Origin: DAMCZI01 sp032095175
GTDB lineage: Bacteria; Bacillota; Clostridia; Clostridiales; Caloramatoraceae
DNA length: 64,000 nt
Reading direction: 5' to 3'
Assembly: GCA_032095175.1 (NCBI GenBank)
Contig: DAMCZI010000021.1
Coordinates: forward strand, 23,609 to 87,608
In this document: piece after piece, positions 54,039 through 62,994 of the stretch
Layout of the letters: each line of letters opens with the position of its first letter
Numbering within the stretch: the first letter of the stretch is position 1
The notes under the pieces: generated by a model
Told to the model about the DNA's origin: nothing
What the model saw: only the letters and a program-made list of their open reading frames with translations
Databases searched by the model: none
Translations under genes and position numbers: made by a program

Positions 54039-54587
54039 TTATTTTCCAAAGTATCTCTTTAGTAATCCTGCGAATGCCATTCCATGTCTTGCTTCATCCT
54101 TGCACATTTCATGTACAGTATCATGGATTGCGTCATATCCTAGCTGCTTTGCTTTTGTTGCAAGATCCTTTTTGCCCTGGCATGCTCCATGTTCTGCATC
54201 AACTCTCATCTGAAGATTCTTCTTAGTATCAGCTGCTACAACTTCTCCTAACAGTTCAGCAAACTTTGCTGCATGTTCTGCTTCTTCAAAGGCTATTCTC
54301 TTATATGCTTCTGCAACTTCTGGGAATCCTTCTCTGTCTGCCTGACGGCTCATTGCAAGATACATTCCAACTTCTGTACATTCTCCTGTAAAGTTAGCCT
54401 TAAGTCCTTCAATAACTTCTGGATCCAATCCATTTGCTACACCTATTTTATGTTCATCTGCCCACTCTATAGCATCTTCCTTCTTTTCAATAAACTTATC
54501 TGCTGGAGCACCACATACTGGACACTTTTCTGGTGGATTGTCTCCCTCATGAATATAACCACATACTGTACATACAAACTTTTTCAT
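54039..54587 (-). CDS. Reverse rubrerythrin
   Basis: 182 residues. The rubredoxin domain comes first (CTVCGYIHEG, CPVCGAPADK), followed by the four-helix diiron domain with ExxH pairs (FEEAEHAAKF, DEARHGMAF). This reversed order is typical of clostridial rubrerythrins that reduce H2O2 and O2 using NADH and electron carriers. ATG after AGGGAGGTAATT. A consensus promoter lies upstream. Confidence 0.93.
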   Translation of the reverse strand: MKKFVCTVCGYIHEGDNPPEKCPVCGAPADKFIEKKEDAIEWADEHKIGVANGLDPEVIEGLKANFTGECTEVGMYLAMSRQADREGFPEVAEAYKRIAFEEAEHAAKFAELLGEVVAADTKKNLQMRVDAEHGACQGKKDLATKAKQLGYDAIHDTVHEMCKDEARHGMAFAGLLKRYFGK

Positions 54588-54711
54588 TAATAATTACCTC
54601 CCTATAAAATAAATCATTATTATTTTTTCAGATCATTTCGATCTGCTTACGGCTACTTTGTTTCATTTAACATTTGTTTTCTATTGATAATTGTTTTCCG
54701 TTTCTAATTAC

Positions 54712-54740
54712 ATTATATATATTACCAATAATTAAGTCAA
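54712..54740 (-). promoter_or_regulatory. Promoter of the reverse rubrerythrin gene
   Basis: TTGACT and TATAAT, 17 bases apart on the minus strand, about 125 bases before the ATG. The long 5' leader is unexplained. Confidence 0.65.
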
Positions 54741-54803
54741 TAGGTAAAATTAAAATTTTTATATTTTTTCTGATGGATTTTTGAGGATTTTTTGATTGGC
54801 CGA

Positions 54804-54840
54804 AAAAAGTCCAGGTTATAAAATTAAACCTGGACTTTTT
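54804..54840. terminator. Terminator after the 101-residue gene
   Basis: AAAAAGTCCAGGTT pairs with AACCTGGACTTTTT around nine bases; T-runs on both strands. Confidence 0.8.
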
Positions 54841-54868
54841 ACTTCATTACTAAGATTTTTATAAAATA

Positions 54869-55174
54869 TTAACTATGCGCTAGAAGAGCCGCTTTGCATA
54901 TAGCCTCAGTTGGTGATTGTGCATGAATTATATATCTTCTATGTGTAGTTAAATTATCGAATGAGCACATATGCTTATCATCGGAGTATGAAAGCGTATA
55001 TTGGAAGCCTCTTTCCATCATAAGATCTACTATACTCCAGGCCGCAGATATATCACACGAATAGTCTTTAACTTTATCCCCTGCATTTTCTGTAGGTATA
55101 TCAAAAACTTTGCTCGCAACCATTAAATTCATTTTTTCACCTGGTTTTAAAGCGATAATCTCCTGCTTATTCAC
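54869..55174 (-). CDS. Small protein with phage ABA-sandwich-like domain
   Basis: 101 residues. The pattern YSCDISAAWSIVDLMMERGF followed by TEAICKAALLA at the end matches the small ABA-sandwich (BC1872-like) family often seen in phages and Firmicute chromosomes. Function unknown. ATG is preceded by GGGGGGATG. It has its own terminator and no phage genes around it. Confidence 0.65.
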   Translation of the reverse strand: MNKQEIIALKPGEKMNLMVASKVFDIPTENAGDKVKDYSCDISAAWSIVDLMMERGFQYTLSYSDDKHMCSFDNLTTHRRYIIHAQSPTEAICKAALLAHS

Positions 55175-55324
55175 TTTGCATCCCCCCTATTCTCTCACTT
55201 AAACTTATTCAACAGTTATTGTGAATATGACAACAAAATTATATCATAGATTTACATCAATATTTATTCCAATTTGTCCCACTTGATGTTTTCATAAGTT
55301 AAGTAGTGCTAATAGATAAGAGCT

Positions 55325-55379
55325 TAAGGCGTATTAAAGAAAATAAAGATGAGTAAATAATAGATTATCTACTCACCTT
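55325..55379 (-). terminator. Terminator that carries the end of the 160-bp palindromic repeat
   Basis: On the minus strand AGGTGAGTAGATAAT pairs with ATTTACTCATCT, followed by TTATTTTCTTTAATACGCC. The last 21 bases (55325-55345) are identical to an end of the element at 21248-21407. It terminates the TSCPD gene. Confidence 0.7.
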
Positions 55380-55399
55380 TATAATACTTTGTTTAGTAA

Positions 55400-55648
55400 C
55401 TACTTTTCATTTAAACATTTCTCAATTGCTCTTGAAAGCTGATCTGGGCAGGAGGTTCCTTTTTCGCCACATTCTATTCCTCTTAGCCTTTTTATTGCTT
55501 CCAATGCATTCATGCCCTCAACAAGCTTGCCTATACCCTGAAGATTTCCCGAGCATCCTCCTGTAAACTTTACATTTTTAATAACATTATTCACAATATC
55601 AAAGGTTATTTCCTTTGAGCAAACCCCTTTTGTTGCATAAGTAAACAT
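55400..55648 (-). CDS. TSCPD domain-containing protein (TIGR03905-like)
   Basis: 82 residues. Four Cys (GVCSKEITF, TGGCSGNLQGI, GIECGEKGTSCPDQLS) including the TSCPD signature. Such small proteins resemble the C-terminal domain of vitamin B12-dependent ribonucleotide reductases and may bind metal. It lies 47 bases after the cysteine desulfidase-type gene in the same sigma-54-type operon, so a sulfur or iron-sulfur role is plausible. Confidence 0.85.
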   Translation of the reverse strand: MFTYATKGVCSKEITFDIVNNVIKNVKFTGGCSGNLQGIGKLVEGMNALEAIKRLRGIECGEKGTSCPDQLSRAIEKCLNEK

Positions 55649-55695
55649 ATTGTCACCCTTTCCCTTTTATTTATCATTTGTAGAACAACAGTGCT

Positions 55696-56991
55696 CTAAC
55701 AGCAGTGATTCTTTTCCACCATTGTTTGAAGTATTACTCTATCAGTTTCAACCATTCCAGGGGAACTAACTCTTCCGAGATTCTTTATTGTATCTTCACA
55801 GGTAGGTCCTACTATTCCATTATCAGTTGGAACCATTGAGCCATTAAGCGCTAAAAGTGCTGCTTTTACTGCTACCCCTGCAGCTGTTGAAAGCTTTAGT
55901 GCACATCCTGGCTTTGCTCCATCACATATCATTCCAGAAACATCTGCAACCATGTTGTTAATAGTTCCTTCAATCTGATTAAAATCAGCACCCATCATAT
56001 AGGCTATTGCAACTGCTGCACCTGTTGATGCTGCAACTCCACATCCACATAGAGCTGAAAGTCTTCCTGTAAAGTTTTTAATAAATACAGTTACCAGATG
56101 AGATACTGCTAACCCCTTAACTAACTTTTCTTTACCAAGTTCAAGTCTTTCAGCTGTAACAACAACTGGAAGTATAGCTGTAAGTCCATGATTTCCTGAA
56201 CCAGCACTGGACATTACAGGTATAAAATATCCCGCCATTCTAGTATCTGATGCAGCTGCTGTATATGCTTGAGCAGCATGGTAAAGATCATCTGAAAGGA
56301 TTCCCTTTTCTATTGATTTTATTATAGACGCTCCTATAGCCATTCCTGGTTTTTCCTTAAATCCAAATTCTGCAGCACTTTTATTCATGTTTGCTCCATC
56401 CATTAAAAATTCAAGGTCAGAAGCATCCATGCTGTCAACTAAATCTATTATATCCTTGATCTTTACATTCTTTAACATTTCTCTTGGTGCAGTTGCTGCA
56501 GCCTTCTTATTAGCACAATTCTTATCAATTATAACGTTTCCATCGTGCTCAAGGTAAACTATGTTTGAATGGCTTCCTCTTATAATGCATTTTCCGCTTC
56601 CTGCCTCAGTATCAACCATTGCTTCAATATATAGATTCTCACCATTATCAGAAACACCAACACTAACCTTATCATTATTTACAAGACAATAGTAGTCATC
56701 CATATCCTTTTCTGTTATGCTGTTTAATACCTGAAGACCAAGCTTATAATCTCCACCAACTGCACCTATTGCTGCTGCTGCTTTTATTCCAACTTCCTTA
56801 AGTCCTGGTATTCCAACGGACATTCCATTCTTGTATATATTAGGACTAACTATTACATGCACAGATGCTACAGGCTTTCTACCATTTGATGCTGCTGCAC
56901 ATGCTAGTGCAACTGCTGCTGGTTCTGTACATCCTAACGCTGGTATAACCTCACATTTTAATATTTCAACAATATTTTCCCTGGTTATCAT
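55696..56991 (-). CDS. L-cysteine desulfidase family protein (UPF0597/CyuA-like)
   Basis: 431 residues. Serine-dehydratase-alpha-like fold; Cys ligands for an Fe-S cluster are expected among CTEPAAVALACA, LCGCGVAAS, MICDGAKPGCALK and PTCEDTI. Members degrade L-cysteine to pyruvate, ammonia and sulfide. ATG follows AAAGGGGAGATTC. A perfect sigma-54 promoter lies about 170 bp upstream with activator-type repeats behind it, and a sigma-54 activator gene lies further upstream, so cysteine- or sulfur-responsive control is likely. Confidence 0.85.
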   Translation of the reverse strand: MITRENIVEILKCEVIPALGCTEPAAVALACAAASNGRKPVASVHVIVSPNIYKNGMSVGIPGLKEVGIKAAAAIGAVGGDYKLGLQVLNSITEKDMDDYYCLVNNDKVSVGVSDNGENLYIEAMVDTEAGSGKCIIRGSHSNIVYLEHDGNVIIDKNCANKKAAATAPREMLKNVKIKDIIDLVDSMDASDLEFLMDGANMNKSAAEFGFKEKPGMAIGASIIKSIEKGILSDDLYHAAQAYTAAASDTRMAGYFIPVMSSAGSGNHGLTAILPVVVTAERLELGKEKLVKGLAVSHLVTVFIKNFTGRLSALCGCGVAASTGAAVAIAYMMGADFNQIEGTINNMVADVSGMICDGAKPGCALKLSTAAGVAVKAALLALNGSMVPTDNGIVGPTCEDTIKNLGRVSSPGMVETDRVILQTMVEKNHCC

Positions 56992-57157
56992 AAGAATCTC
57001 CCCTTTGTATAATATATTATAGTTTTGAATATGTTCAAGATGTATTTTCTATAATTAGTTAAATTGCTATTTAAAATATCTATAATTATTAAAACAGCCA
57101 ATTTCTAATATAGAATCAACACAGTTTTTTTCTCTTTATATCCGCTATAAATATTAT

Positions 57158-57173
57158 TGCAAGTTTCATGCCA
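57158..57173 (-). promoter_or_regulatory. Sigma-54 (-24/-12) promoter
   Basis: TGGCATGAAACTTGCA on the minus strand matches the consensus TGGCACG-N4-TTGCA at all but one base, with correct spacing, and drives the cysteine desulfidase-type gene. Confidence 0.9.
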
Positions 57174-57238
57174 AAACTTTTAAATGTCGAAACACATTGA
57201 TTTATGGACATTTATGAAATATACATTTCCGCATAATC

Positions 57239-57317
57239 TCATTTTGATACTTTTTCTTATATTTATATCTAAAAAGCCGTATCAAAATGATACTATTCTC
57301 ATTTTGATACGGCTTTT
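57239..57317. promoter_or_regulatory. Upstream activator sites / terminator palindrome
   Basis: GTATCAAAATGA occurs three times: 57239-57250 (reverse), 57279-57290 and 57299-57310 (reverse). The last two form a perfect 19-20 bp dyad (57271-57290 with 57299-57317) that ends in GCTTTT and may also terminate the activator gene. Position 65-145 bp behind the -24 element suits an enhancer-binding protein. Confidence 0.75.
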
Positions 57318-57353
57318 CAATCTCATTCTATGAACATAAATAATAATTAACTG

Positions 57354-59111
57354 TCATCTTGTAAATATTTCATATTCCTTGAGCTTTCTATAAAATGTAG
57401 CTCTACTCATTCCAAGTGCCTTAGCAGCTGCTTCCCTATTGTTTTTCTTTACCTTTAGTGCATTTATTATAGCTCTTTTCTCCAACTCTACCATTGGTAA
57501 TATCTCATAATCATCGCTTTGAATTTCTTCATCTCTTTTAAATTTTTGTGGAAGGCTGTTTACCCCTATTAATTTTGTAGTTTCCATATTAACAGCGTAC
57601 TCAACTGCATTTTCCAATTCCCTTATGTTGCCAGGCCAGTTATAGTTTATAAAAAGTTTATATACCTCTTCTCTAAAATCATCCACATCCTTTTTAAGCT
57701 TTAAGTTGCACTTTTTAAGAATATGTCTCATAAGCAGAGGTATGTCTTCTTTCCTTTCCATTAGAGCTGGAATAACTATCGGGATTACATTTAATCTGTA
57801 GAAGAGATCCTGTCTAAATTCGCCCTCCTCAAGCATTCTTGGTATATCCTTATGAGTTGCAGCAATTACCCTTACATCAAGTGGTATTGTGTGCTGTCCT
57901 CCTACCCTTTCTATACTTCTTTCCTGAAGAACCCTTAAAAGTTTTGATTGTAAATGAAGAGGCATATCCCCTATCTCATCTAAGAATATTGTTCCTCCAT
58001 TGGCAAGCTCAAACTTTCCTATCTTTCCGCCCCTTTTTGCACCTGTAAAAGCCCCCTCCTCATATCCAAAAAGTTCACTTTCAAGAAGGGTTTCTGGGAT
58101 AGCTGCACAATTTACTGCAACAAAGGCCTTATCCCTCCTGCTGCTGCAGCTGTGAATTGCTCTTGCAAACATCTCCTTACCCGTTCCACTGTCCCCCATT
58201 ATAAATACAGTGGAGCTTCCAGCTGCTGCTCTAATAGCATTATCTTTAACATCCATCAATGCTTTAGAGTCCCCTATTATATCCTCAAAGTATATATTAA
58301 AAGCATTTCCAGAAACATGATTTATTATCTTACGTACATCAGATATTGTCCTTACAACTATAACTGTTCCTTGAAAATTATTATTGTATATTATTGCTCT
58401 TGTACTAAAAACTCCTCTAGTCCCGATTTTTTTATTTGTTATAAACTCTCTGTTGCTTATATTCTCAGTACTATTCATCTTTGAAGCAAGCTCAGGAAAT
58501 GCATTCTCAATCCTACTCCCTAAAACTGTCTTTTCTTCACCTATTCCAAATATTTTTCTTGCAGAATAGCTACAGTGTGTTACTTCTCCCATTTGATTAA
58601 CAGCTATTATTCCTTCATCTATGGTATCTATTATAGTTTCAAGCTGTTTTCTAAGAAGCTTATTTTTTAAAAGCATCTCTCCTTCCTGAACTCGAGATGA
58701 AATAAGATCAGCCATCTGTGTTAAAAACTCCATAAGCCCTTCCCTGTTATCAACAAGGGCTTCCCTTTGCTTTTCCTCAAAGGCAACAAGTCCAATTACT
58801 CCTATAGCTCTCTTTTCAAACATTATTGGACAGCAGACCTCTGCAGATTCAGTACATCTAACCTTCTCACTGCAAACATTGCATAAGCTGCAGTTCCTTG
58901 GATTATCTATAAAAAAGCTGTTCCCATTTTCTATGGCTCTTGCAAAAACTGTATCCACACCTATTTTAGCTCCTATAAGTTCACTGTATCTACCTGTACC
59001 AGCAACCCTGCAAAAGCTGTCATCTGCTATTGTTACATCAACTTTTAATACATTTTGAATTACCTCAGCAAATTTTTGAACGTCACTTCCTATATTTTTA
59101 AGATACGACAT
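57354..59111 (-). CDS. Sigma-54-dependent transcriptional activator
   Basis: 585 residues. N-terminal sensor domain (~1-140) with a Cys cluster (NCSLCNVCSEKVRC, VCC), then PAS (~155-260), AAA+ (~285-520) with Walker A GDSGTGKEMFAR, sigma-54 contact loop GAFTGAKR, Walker B GGTIFLDEIGDMP, and a Fis-type HTH (NNREAAAKALGMSRATFYRKL). The Cys residues could hold metal or an Fe-S cluster and sense sulfur or redox. The repeats between it and the cysteine desulfidase-type gene are its probable sites. It lies 27 bases behind the fluoride-controlled antiporter gene. Confidence 0.92.
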   Translation of the reverse strand: MSYLKNIGSDVQKFAEVIQNVLKVDVTIADDSFCRVAGTGRYSELIGAKIGVDTVFARAIENGNSFFIDNPRNCSLCNVCSEKVRCTESAEVCCPIMFEKRAIGVIGLVAFEEKQREALVDNREGLMEFLTQMADLISSRVQEGEMLLKNKLLRKQLETIIDTIDEGIIAVNQMGEVTHCSYSARKIFGIGEEKTVLGSRIENAFPELASKMNSTENISNREFITNKKIGTRGVFSTRAIIYNNNFQGTVIVVRTISDVRKIINHVSGNAFNIYFEDIIGDSKALMDVKDNAIRAAAGSSTVFIMGDSGTGKEMFARAIHSCSSRRDKAFVAVNCAAIPETLLESELFGYEEGAFTGAKRGGKIGKFELANGGTIFLDEIGDMPLHLQSKLLRVLQERSIERVGGQHTIPLDVRVIAATHKDIPRMLEEGEFRQDLFYRLNVIPIVIPALMERKEDIPLLMRHILKKCNLKLKKDVDDFREEVYKLFINYNWPGNIRELENAVEYAVNMETTKLIGVNSLPQKFKRDEEIQSDDYEILPMVELEKRAIINALKVKKNNREAAAKALGMSRATFYRKLKEYEIFTR

Positions 59112-59138
59112 TTAAATTCCTCCTAAAGTATCCTGCAA

Positions 59139-60338
59139 TTATATGATACTATTTCCCGTATCTGCATACAATAGTCTCGGTCCAGATGCATTGATTGCTA
59201 TTGCTCCTAATGGTGCAGTAATTAAAATAGATAAAACAGCTATAGCCAGTATCACATCTCCTGAAGCAACACCTAAGGATAATGGAATTGCACCCATAGC
59301 TGCCTGAACAGTAGCTTTAGGAATATATGAAATTATACAAAACAGCCTTTCTTTTCTGTTTAAATCAGTACCCAATAGAGAAATCCACACTCCAATACTT
59401 CTACCTATTAAGCCTATAATAATTACTATTATTCCCTTTGCCCCCGCATCTACTGCAACATTTATATTTACCTGCGCTCCTACAAGAACAAACAGCAGTA
59501 TCTCAGCAAAAACCCATATTTTATTAAACTTTAATGCAAGTCTTTTACCTACCTCAGGCATTTTTTCAAGTATTATAAATCCTATAGTCATTACTCCAAG
59601 CAGCCCTGCTATCTCAACCTTGTTCTTTAATATGCTTTCCAGTGTTGTAAGCAAAATAGCTGAGCCTAATATAATCAACACCTTTTTAGTATCACGAATA
59701 TGATGCTTTTTAAATATTCTAACCAATACAAAACCTATAATAACTCCAGCGATAATTCCTAAAAGAATTGAAATTGGAATCCCTAAAACTTGTATACCAA
59801 TGTTGACATGTTTTCCACTGTATAAGCCTAAAAAAGTACTGAATATAGTTATTGCAAACACATCATCTATGGATGCCCCAGCCAGTATCAACGTTGGTAT
59901 CCCCTTGTTTGTTCCTAACCCCTTTTCCATAAAGCTAAGCATTTGAGGAACAACAACTGCTGGTGAAACCGCTGCAATAATAAATCCTAAAATACCTCCC
60001 TGTATAAATGAAAATCCCAAGAATTTTGTTGCTGCAAAGGCAATAAAGAAGCCCTCTATTATACCAGGTATACAGCTTAACTTTATAGCCGCTGTTCCAA
60101 CCATCTTTAAATCGTCTCTGCTTATTCCAAATCCTGCTCTCAGCAGTATGATTATTAAAGCTATTTTACGAAAATCAGCAGATGCCTTCATTAAATCCGG
60201 TTGAATTAAATTAAAGCCATAGGGCCCTATTACTACACCAAGTATTAACATTCCAAGCAAACCCGGCAGCTTAAATTTTGTGAATAGCTTATTTGATAAT
60301 AATCCTAACAAAACAATAATTCCTAAACTCGTTGCCAC
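59139..60338 (-). CDS. Cation/proton antiporter family protein, fluoride riboswitch-controlled
   Basis: 399 residues from GTG 60338, following AAGGAGGAATTTTT. About 11-12 hydrophobic helices of the CPA (NhaP/Kef-like) group. Acidic signature AGASIDDVFAITIF in the middle. Sodium/proton antiporter relatives behind fluoride riboswitches occur in clostridia and are thought to help cope with fluoride or its acidification, alongside CrcB and CLC-F. The aptamer is directly upstream. The next gene is the sigma-54 activator, so read-through may link them. Confidence 0.85.
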   Translation of the reverse strand: MATSLGIIVLLGLLSNKLFTKFKLPGLLGMLILGVVIGPYGFNLIQPDLMKASADFRKIALIIILLRAGFGISRDDLKMVGTAAIKLSCIPGIIEGFFIAFAATKFLGFSFIQGGILGFIIAAVSPAVVVPQMLSFMEKGLGTNKGIPTLILAGASIDDVFAITIFSTFLGLYSGKHVNIGIQVLGIPISILLGIIAGVIIGFVLVRIFKKHHIRDTKKVLIILGSAILLTTLESILKNKVEIAGLLGVMTIGFIILEKMPEVGKRLALKFNKIWVFAEILLFVLVGAQVNINVAVDAGAKGIIVIIIGLIGRSIGVWISLLGTDLNRKERLFCIISYIPKATVQAAMGAIPLSLGVASGDVILAIAVLSILITAPLGAIAINASGPRLLYADTGNSII

Positions 60339-60372
60339 AAAAATTCCTCCTTAGTGAAAATATTTAAAACGC

Positions 60373-60414
60373 AAAAACTCCTACAGGTACACTTATAATA
60401 TAGCCTGTAGGAGT
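60373..60414 (-). terminator. Terminator of the fluoride riboswitch
   Basis: ACTCCTACAGG pairs with CCTGTAGGAGT around 16 bases, followed by TTTTTGCG on the minus strand. Its 5' arm is also the 3' part of the aptamer, giving the OFF/ON choice. Confidence 0.85.
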
Positions 60415-60450
60415 CATTAGCATTCCGCAATTCTGGTGAACTCCATCACC
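60403..60450 (-). promoter_or_regulatory. Fluoride (crcB) riboswitch aptamer
   Basis: On the minus strand GGTGATGGAGTTCACCAG, a short stem-loop (TTGCGGAATGC), then TAATGACTCCTACAGG. This fits the crcB motif GGxGATGGxGTTCxCC ... GCTAATGACxCCTAC. Confidence 0.92.
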
Positions 60451-60470
60451 AACATTAATTTATCATCACC

Positions 60471-60499
60471 ACTATACCACACTTATCCCCCAAAATCAA
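60471..60499 (-). promoter_or_regulatory. Promoter before the fluoride riboswitch
   Basis: TTGATT and TATAGT, 17 bases apart on the minus strand, about 20 bases before the aptamer. Confidence 0.6.
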
Positions 60500-60525
60500 C
60501 AAATCAATTTATCAGCATTTTAGGG

Positions 60526-62221
60526 TCTTAAATGAAAAACTAAATTCCACTTTTCAAAATGCAAAGTGGAATTTACTCTTGCATAAATTCTACTCGCCAT
60601 CTATATTTATTTTTATTACTCCTTTACAATATAGTTAGCTTTTCATCTGCAGTGAAAGGAGTACATATGTCAAATTTAGTTCCAGGAAATCAAAAACATC
60701 TTACCTTAGACAACCGTGTTTATATCGAAAAAAGCCTTGATATTAATGTTTCATTTAAGGATATCGCCAAGTATCTATGCAAGGATCCTTCTACCATATC
60801 CAAAGAAATACGTAAACATCGCTTTCTTAAGGAACGTAACCCATTCAGCCATAACACTTTAACAAGTGTGTTTATCGTACATCCTGTAACCGGTCGAATA
60901 TCTGCCACTTGGCTCCTACTTGTGTAAAAAAGTGTAGTACCTGTTTTAAATGCAATACGCATTGTGAGCAATATGAACCTCAGGTCTGCAGACGAATTAT
61001 ACATGCTCCATATGTATGCAATGGATGTCCTGATAAAGTTCATTGCCGCCTTGACAAATACCTATACAAGGCAGTTACAGCCAACCGTGACTACAAAACC
61101 ATTCTGCAGGAATCCAGAGAAGGAATCAATATGTCAGAATCTGATTTGAAGCAATTAGATGAAACCATTACTCCATTAATCAGGCAAGGGCAGTCTCCAT
61201 ATCAAATTTTAGAGAATCATAATGAAATTACATGCTCAGCCAGAACCATTTACAGTTATATTGAGAATAATATCCTAAGTGTTAAGAATTTAGACCTTGC
61301 AAGAAAAGTAAAGTACAAGCTCCGCAAACCACATCAATCAGAAATCAAAAATACTGGTATTTTTGAAAACCGTACCTTTAAAGATTTTACTTCCTTTATT
61401 GGCTCATTCCCGGATACTAATGTTATTGAAATGGATACCGTATTAGGATGTGAAGGTAGCCACAAGGTGCTCCTAACTTTCTATTTCCGAAGTTGTAAAT
61501 GCATGTTAGCTTATCTTCTGCCTAATAGAACATCGAAATCAGTTGTATCTGTCTTTGATCAATTGGAAAAAACTCTTTCTACATTTGGTTTTCGTAATAC
61601 ATTCCCTCTAATTCTTACTGACAGAGGCGGAGAATTTAGTGACCCTGAAAGGATTGAAACTAATGTTGAAAATGTAATCAGAACCAGCATTTATTACTGT
61701 GATCCAATGGCATCATGGCAGAAAGCAGGCATCGAAAAGAACCACGAATATATACGCTATATCCTCCCAAAAGGTTCTTCTTTTGATAATCTGACACAAC
61801 GGGATATAAACCTAATGATGAACCATATTAACAGTACAGCAAGGGCAAGCTTAAATGGTCGAACTCCATTTGAGCTTGCATCTCTGCTGCTTGATCCTGC
61901 TACAGTCAATGCCTTTGGTATGCGGCTCATTCCGCCAGATGATATTGTTCTCAAACCCAGTTTACTAAAAAAATAGAGGCAATATAGTCAATCTGCAGAT
62001 AAGAAAGCCAATATAATCATACAAAAACGGGTGGAATTTAGTCTTTCACAAAAATCACCAACCGTTTGTTTGCTATACTCTTTTTTTCAAAGAGCATTGA
62101 CTGTAAGCTCATTATAGTATGTTTTTTGTTAAATGAACATACCAAAAACCCAGTAAAAGTAGAACTTTCTCTTGCACAGTGGAATTTACTTTTGCAGTAG
62201 AATTTACTTTTTCAATCAAGC
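60526..62221 (+). mobile_element. IS30-like insertion sequence with 13-bp flanking direct repeats
   Basis: CAGCATTTTAGGG occurs at 60513-60525 and again at 62222-62234. Between them the ends form imperfect inverted repeats: left TCTTAAATGAAAAACTAAA and right, reverse-complemented, GCTTGATTGAAAAAGTAAA. GTGGAATTTA motifs repeat near both ends. The element sits about 30 bp upstream of the fluoride-riboswitch promoter and splits a sequence that continues into the family E hairpin. The element is 1,696 bp. Confidence 0.75.
60667..61976 (+). pseudogene. IS30-family transposase, frameshifted
   Basis: ATG 60667 after AAAGGAGTACAT. The N-terminal HTH (SFKDIAKYLCKDPSTISKEIR) is in one frame, which runs into nonsense after ~residue 64 and stops at 60927. 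The second frame, shifted by one base near 60855-60867, continues with Cys-rich CVYRTSCNRSNIC, then CPDKVHC. The DDE catalytic core follows as IEMDTV, LTDRGGEF and EKNHEYIR, and the frame ends at 61976. Joined, it would be about 435 residues, a normal IS30 length. No classic slippery sequence is seen, so I read it as a mutation. Confidence 0.85.
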
Positions 62222-62230
62222 CAGCATTTT
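61977..62230. other. Non-coding right part of the insertion sequence
   Basis: About 245 bp after the transposase stop without an ORF. It contains repeats of GTGGAATTTA and GTAGAATTTACT that probably bind the transposase, and the right inverted repeat ending at 62221. Confidence 0.5.
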
Positions 62231-62299
62231 AGGGATAATACATCGCAGAAATACCCGGCACTTGCCACATGCCTAGTATTTCTGCGACGTATTATCCTT
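62231..62299. repeat. Long hairpin repeat, family E, copy 2
   Basis: AGGGATAATACATCGCAGAAA pairs (with one or two mismatches) with TTTCTGCGACGTATTATCCTT around GGCACTTGCCACATGCC. The outer ends match the hairpin at 18710-18763, while the inner stems differ. Confidence 0.7.
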
Positions 62300-62310
62300 G
62301 AAATACGACG

Positions 62311-62350
62311 TAAAAACACCGCAAAATTCAATTCTAAATAATGCGGTGTT
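62311..62350 (-). terminator. Terminator of the lipoprotein gene
   Basis: AACACCGCA pairs with TGCGGTGTT, followed by TTTTTA on the minus strand. Confidence 0.75.
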
Positions 62351-62402
62351 CAAAATAATTATTCGGTTTCATTATTATGACGTTAAATAAGAATATTCAA
62401 AA

Positions 62403-62879
62403 CTATTTTGATAATTTGTATATATTCATATTTATATAATATTTACCCTGCTTAATTAATGGTCGTTCATCTTCATATAGAGCAATCCACACGCAATCAG
62501 ATGAAATATACAATCGCCAACAGGTCTTGTTTCCATCATTATCGTATATAGTATATTGCATCACAATCTCATCATTGCCAATAGAAGAACGTACAGTGTC
62601 TATTTCATAAATAGGTATTGCTTCTTCAACATAATTAGGAGACTCAATTTCAAAAGAATGATCTGGATACTCTATTTTGAATAAATCAGGTTCAATGGTA
62701 TATTTACAACCTTTAAAATATTTGTTAACAAAATCAATTGTGGAAGATGATTCTGGTGGTAAATAACTTACTTTATCAAAAGTATATACGTCATAAAAGT
62801 CTTGTTTGTCTTTATTATTGCAACCAGATAAACAAATCAGTAAAATTAAAACTGACATTAGCAAAACTATCCTTTTCAA
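62403..62879 (-). CDS. Putative lipoprotein of unknown function
   Basis: 158 residues. Type II signal peptide with lipobox LSGC and Cys20. The rest is a small beta-rich domain (FKIEYPDHSFEIES, VMQYTIYDNDGNKTCWRLY). No family recognised. The gene lies between two related terminator-like sequences. Confidence 0.75.
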   Translation of the reverse strand: MKRIVLLMSVLILLICLSGCNNKDKQDFYDVYTFDKVSYLPPESSSTIDFVNKYFKGCKYTIEPDLFKIEYPDHSFEIESPNYVEEAIPIYEIDTVRSSIGNDEIVMQYTIYDNDGNKTCWRLYISSDCVWIALYEDERPLIKQGKYYINMNIYKLSK

Positions 62880-62950
62880 AATTCAAACGCCTCCGACAAA
62901 TTAATATCCTTATATTTTGTATTTAAGAATACATAATAATCAAAATGCGA

Positions 62951-62994
62951 AATAAAATACCTCAAAATTTGTCTCTGAATAATGCAGTATTTTT
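62951..62994 (-). terminator. Terminator-like hairpin downstream of pgsA
   Basis: AAAATAC and GTATTTT form the stem base. The sequence around it (AATAATGCAGTATTTTTG, then AATTATTCGGTTT) resembles 62337-62375 after the lipoprotein gene. Confidence 0.5.

Noticed and set aside
54588..54740. PerR box in the rubrerythrin promoter
   Set aside because: TATAAT-GTA-ATTAGA is only a partial match in an A/T-rich region.
60559..60927. 122-codon ORF as a separate IS protein (orfA of a two-ORF element)
   Set aside because: Its last ~20 codons are nonsense while the other frame continues the IS30 Cys-rich region; no slippery site is visible, so a frameshift mutation is more likely.
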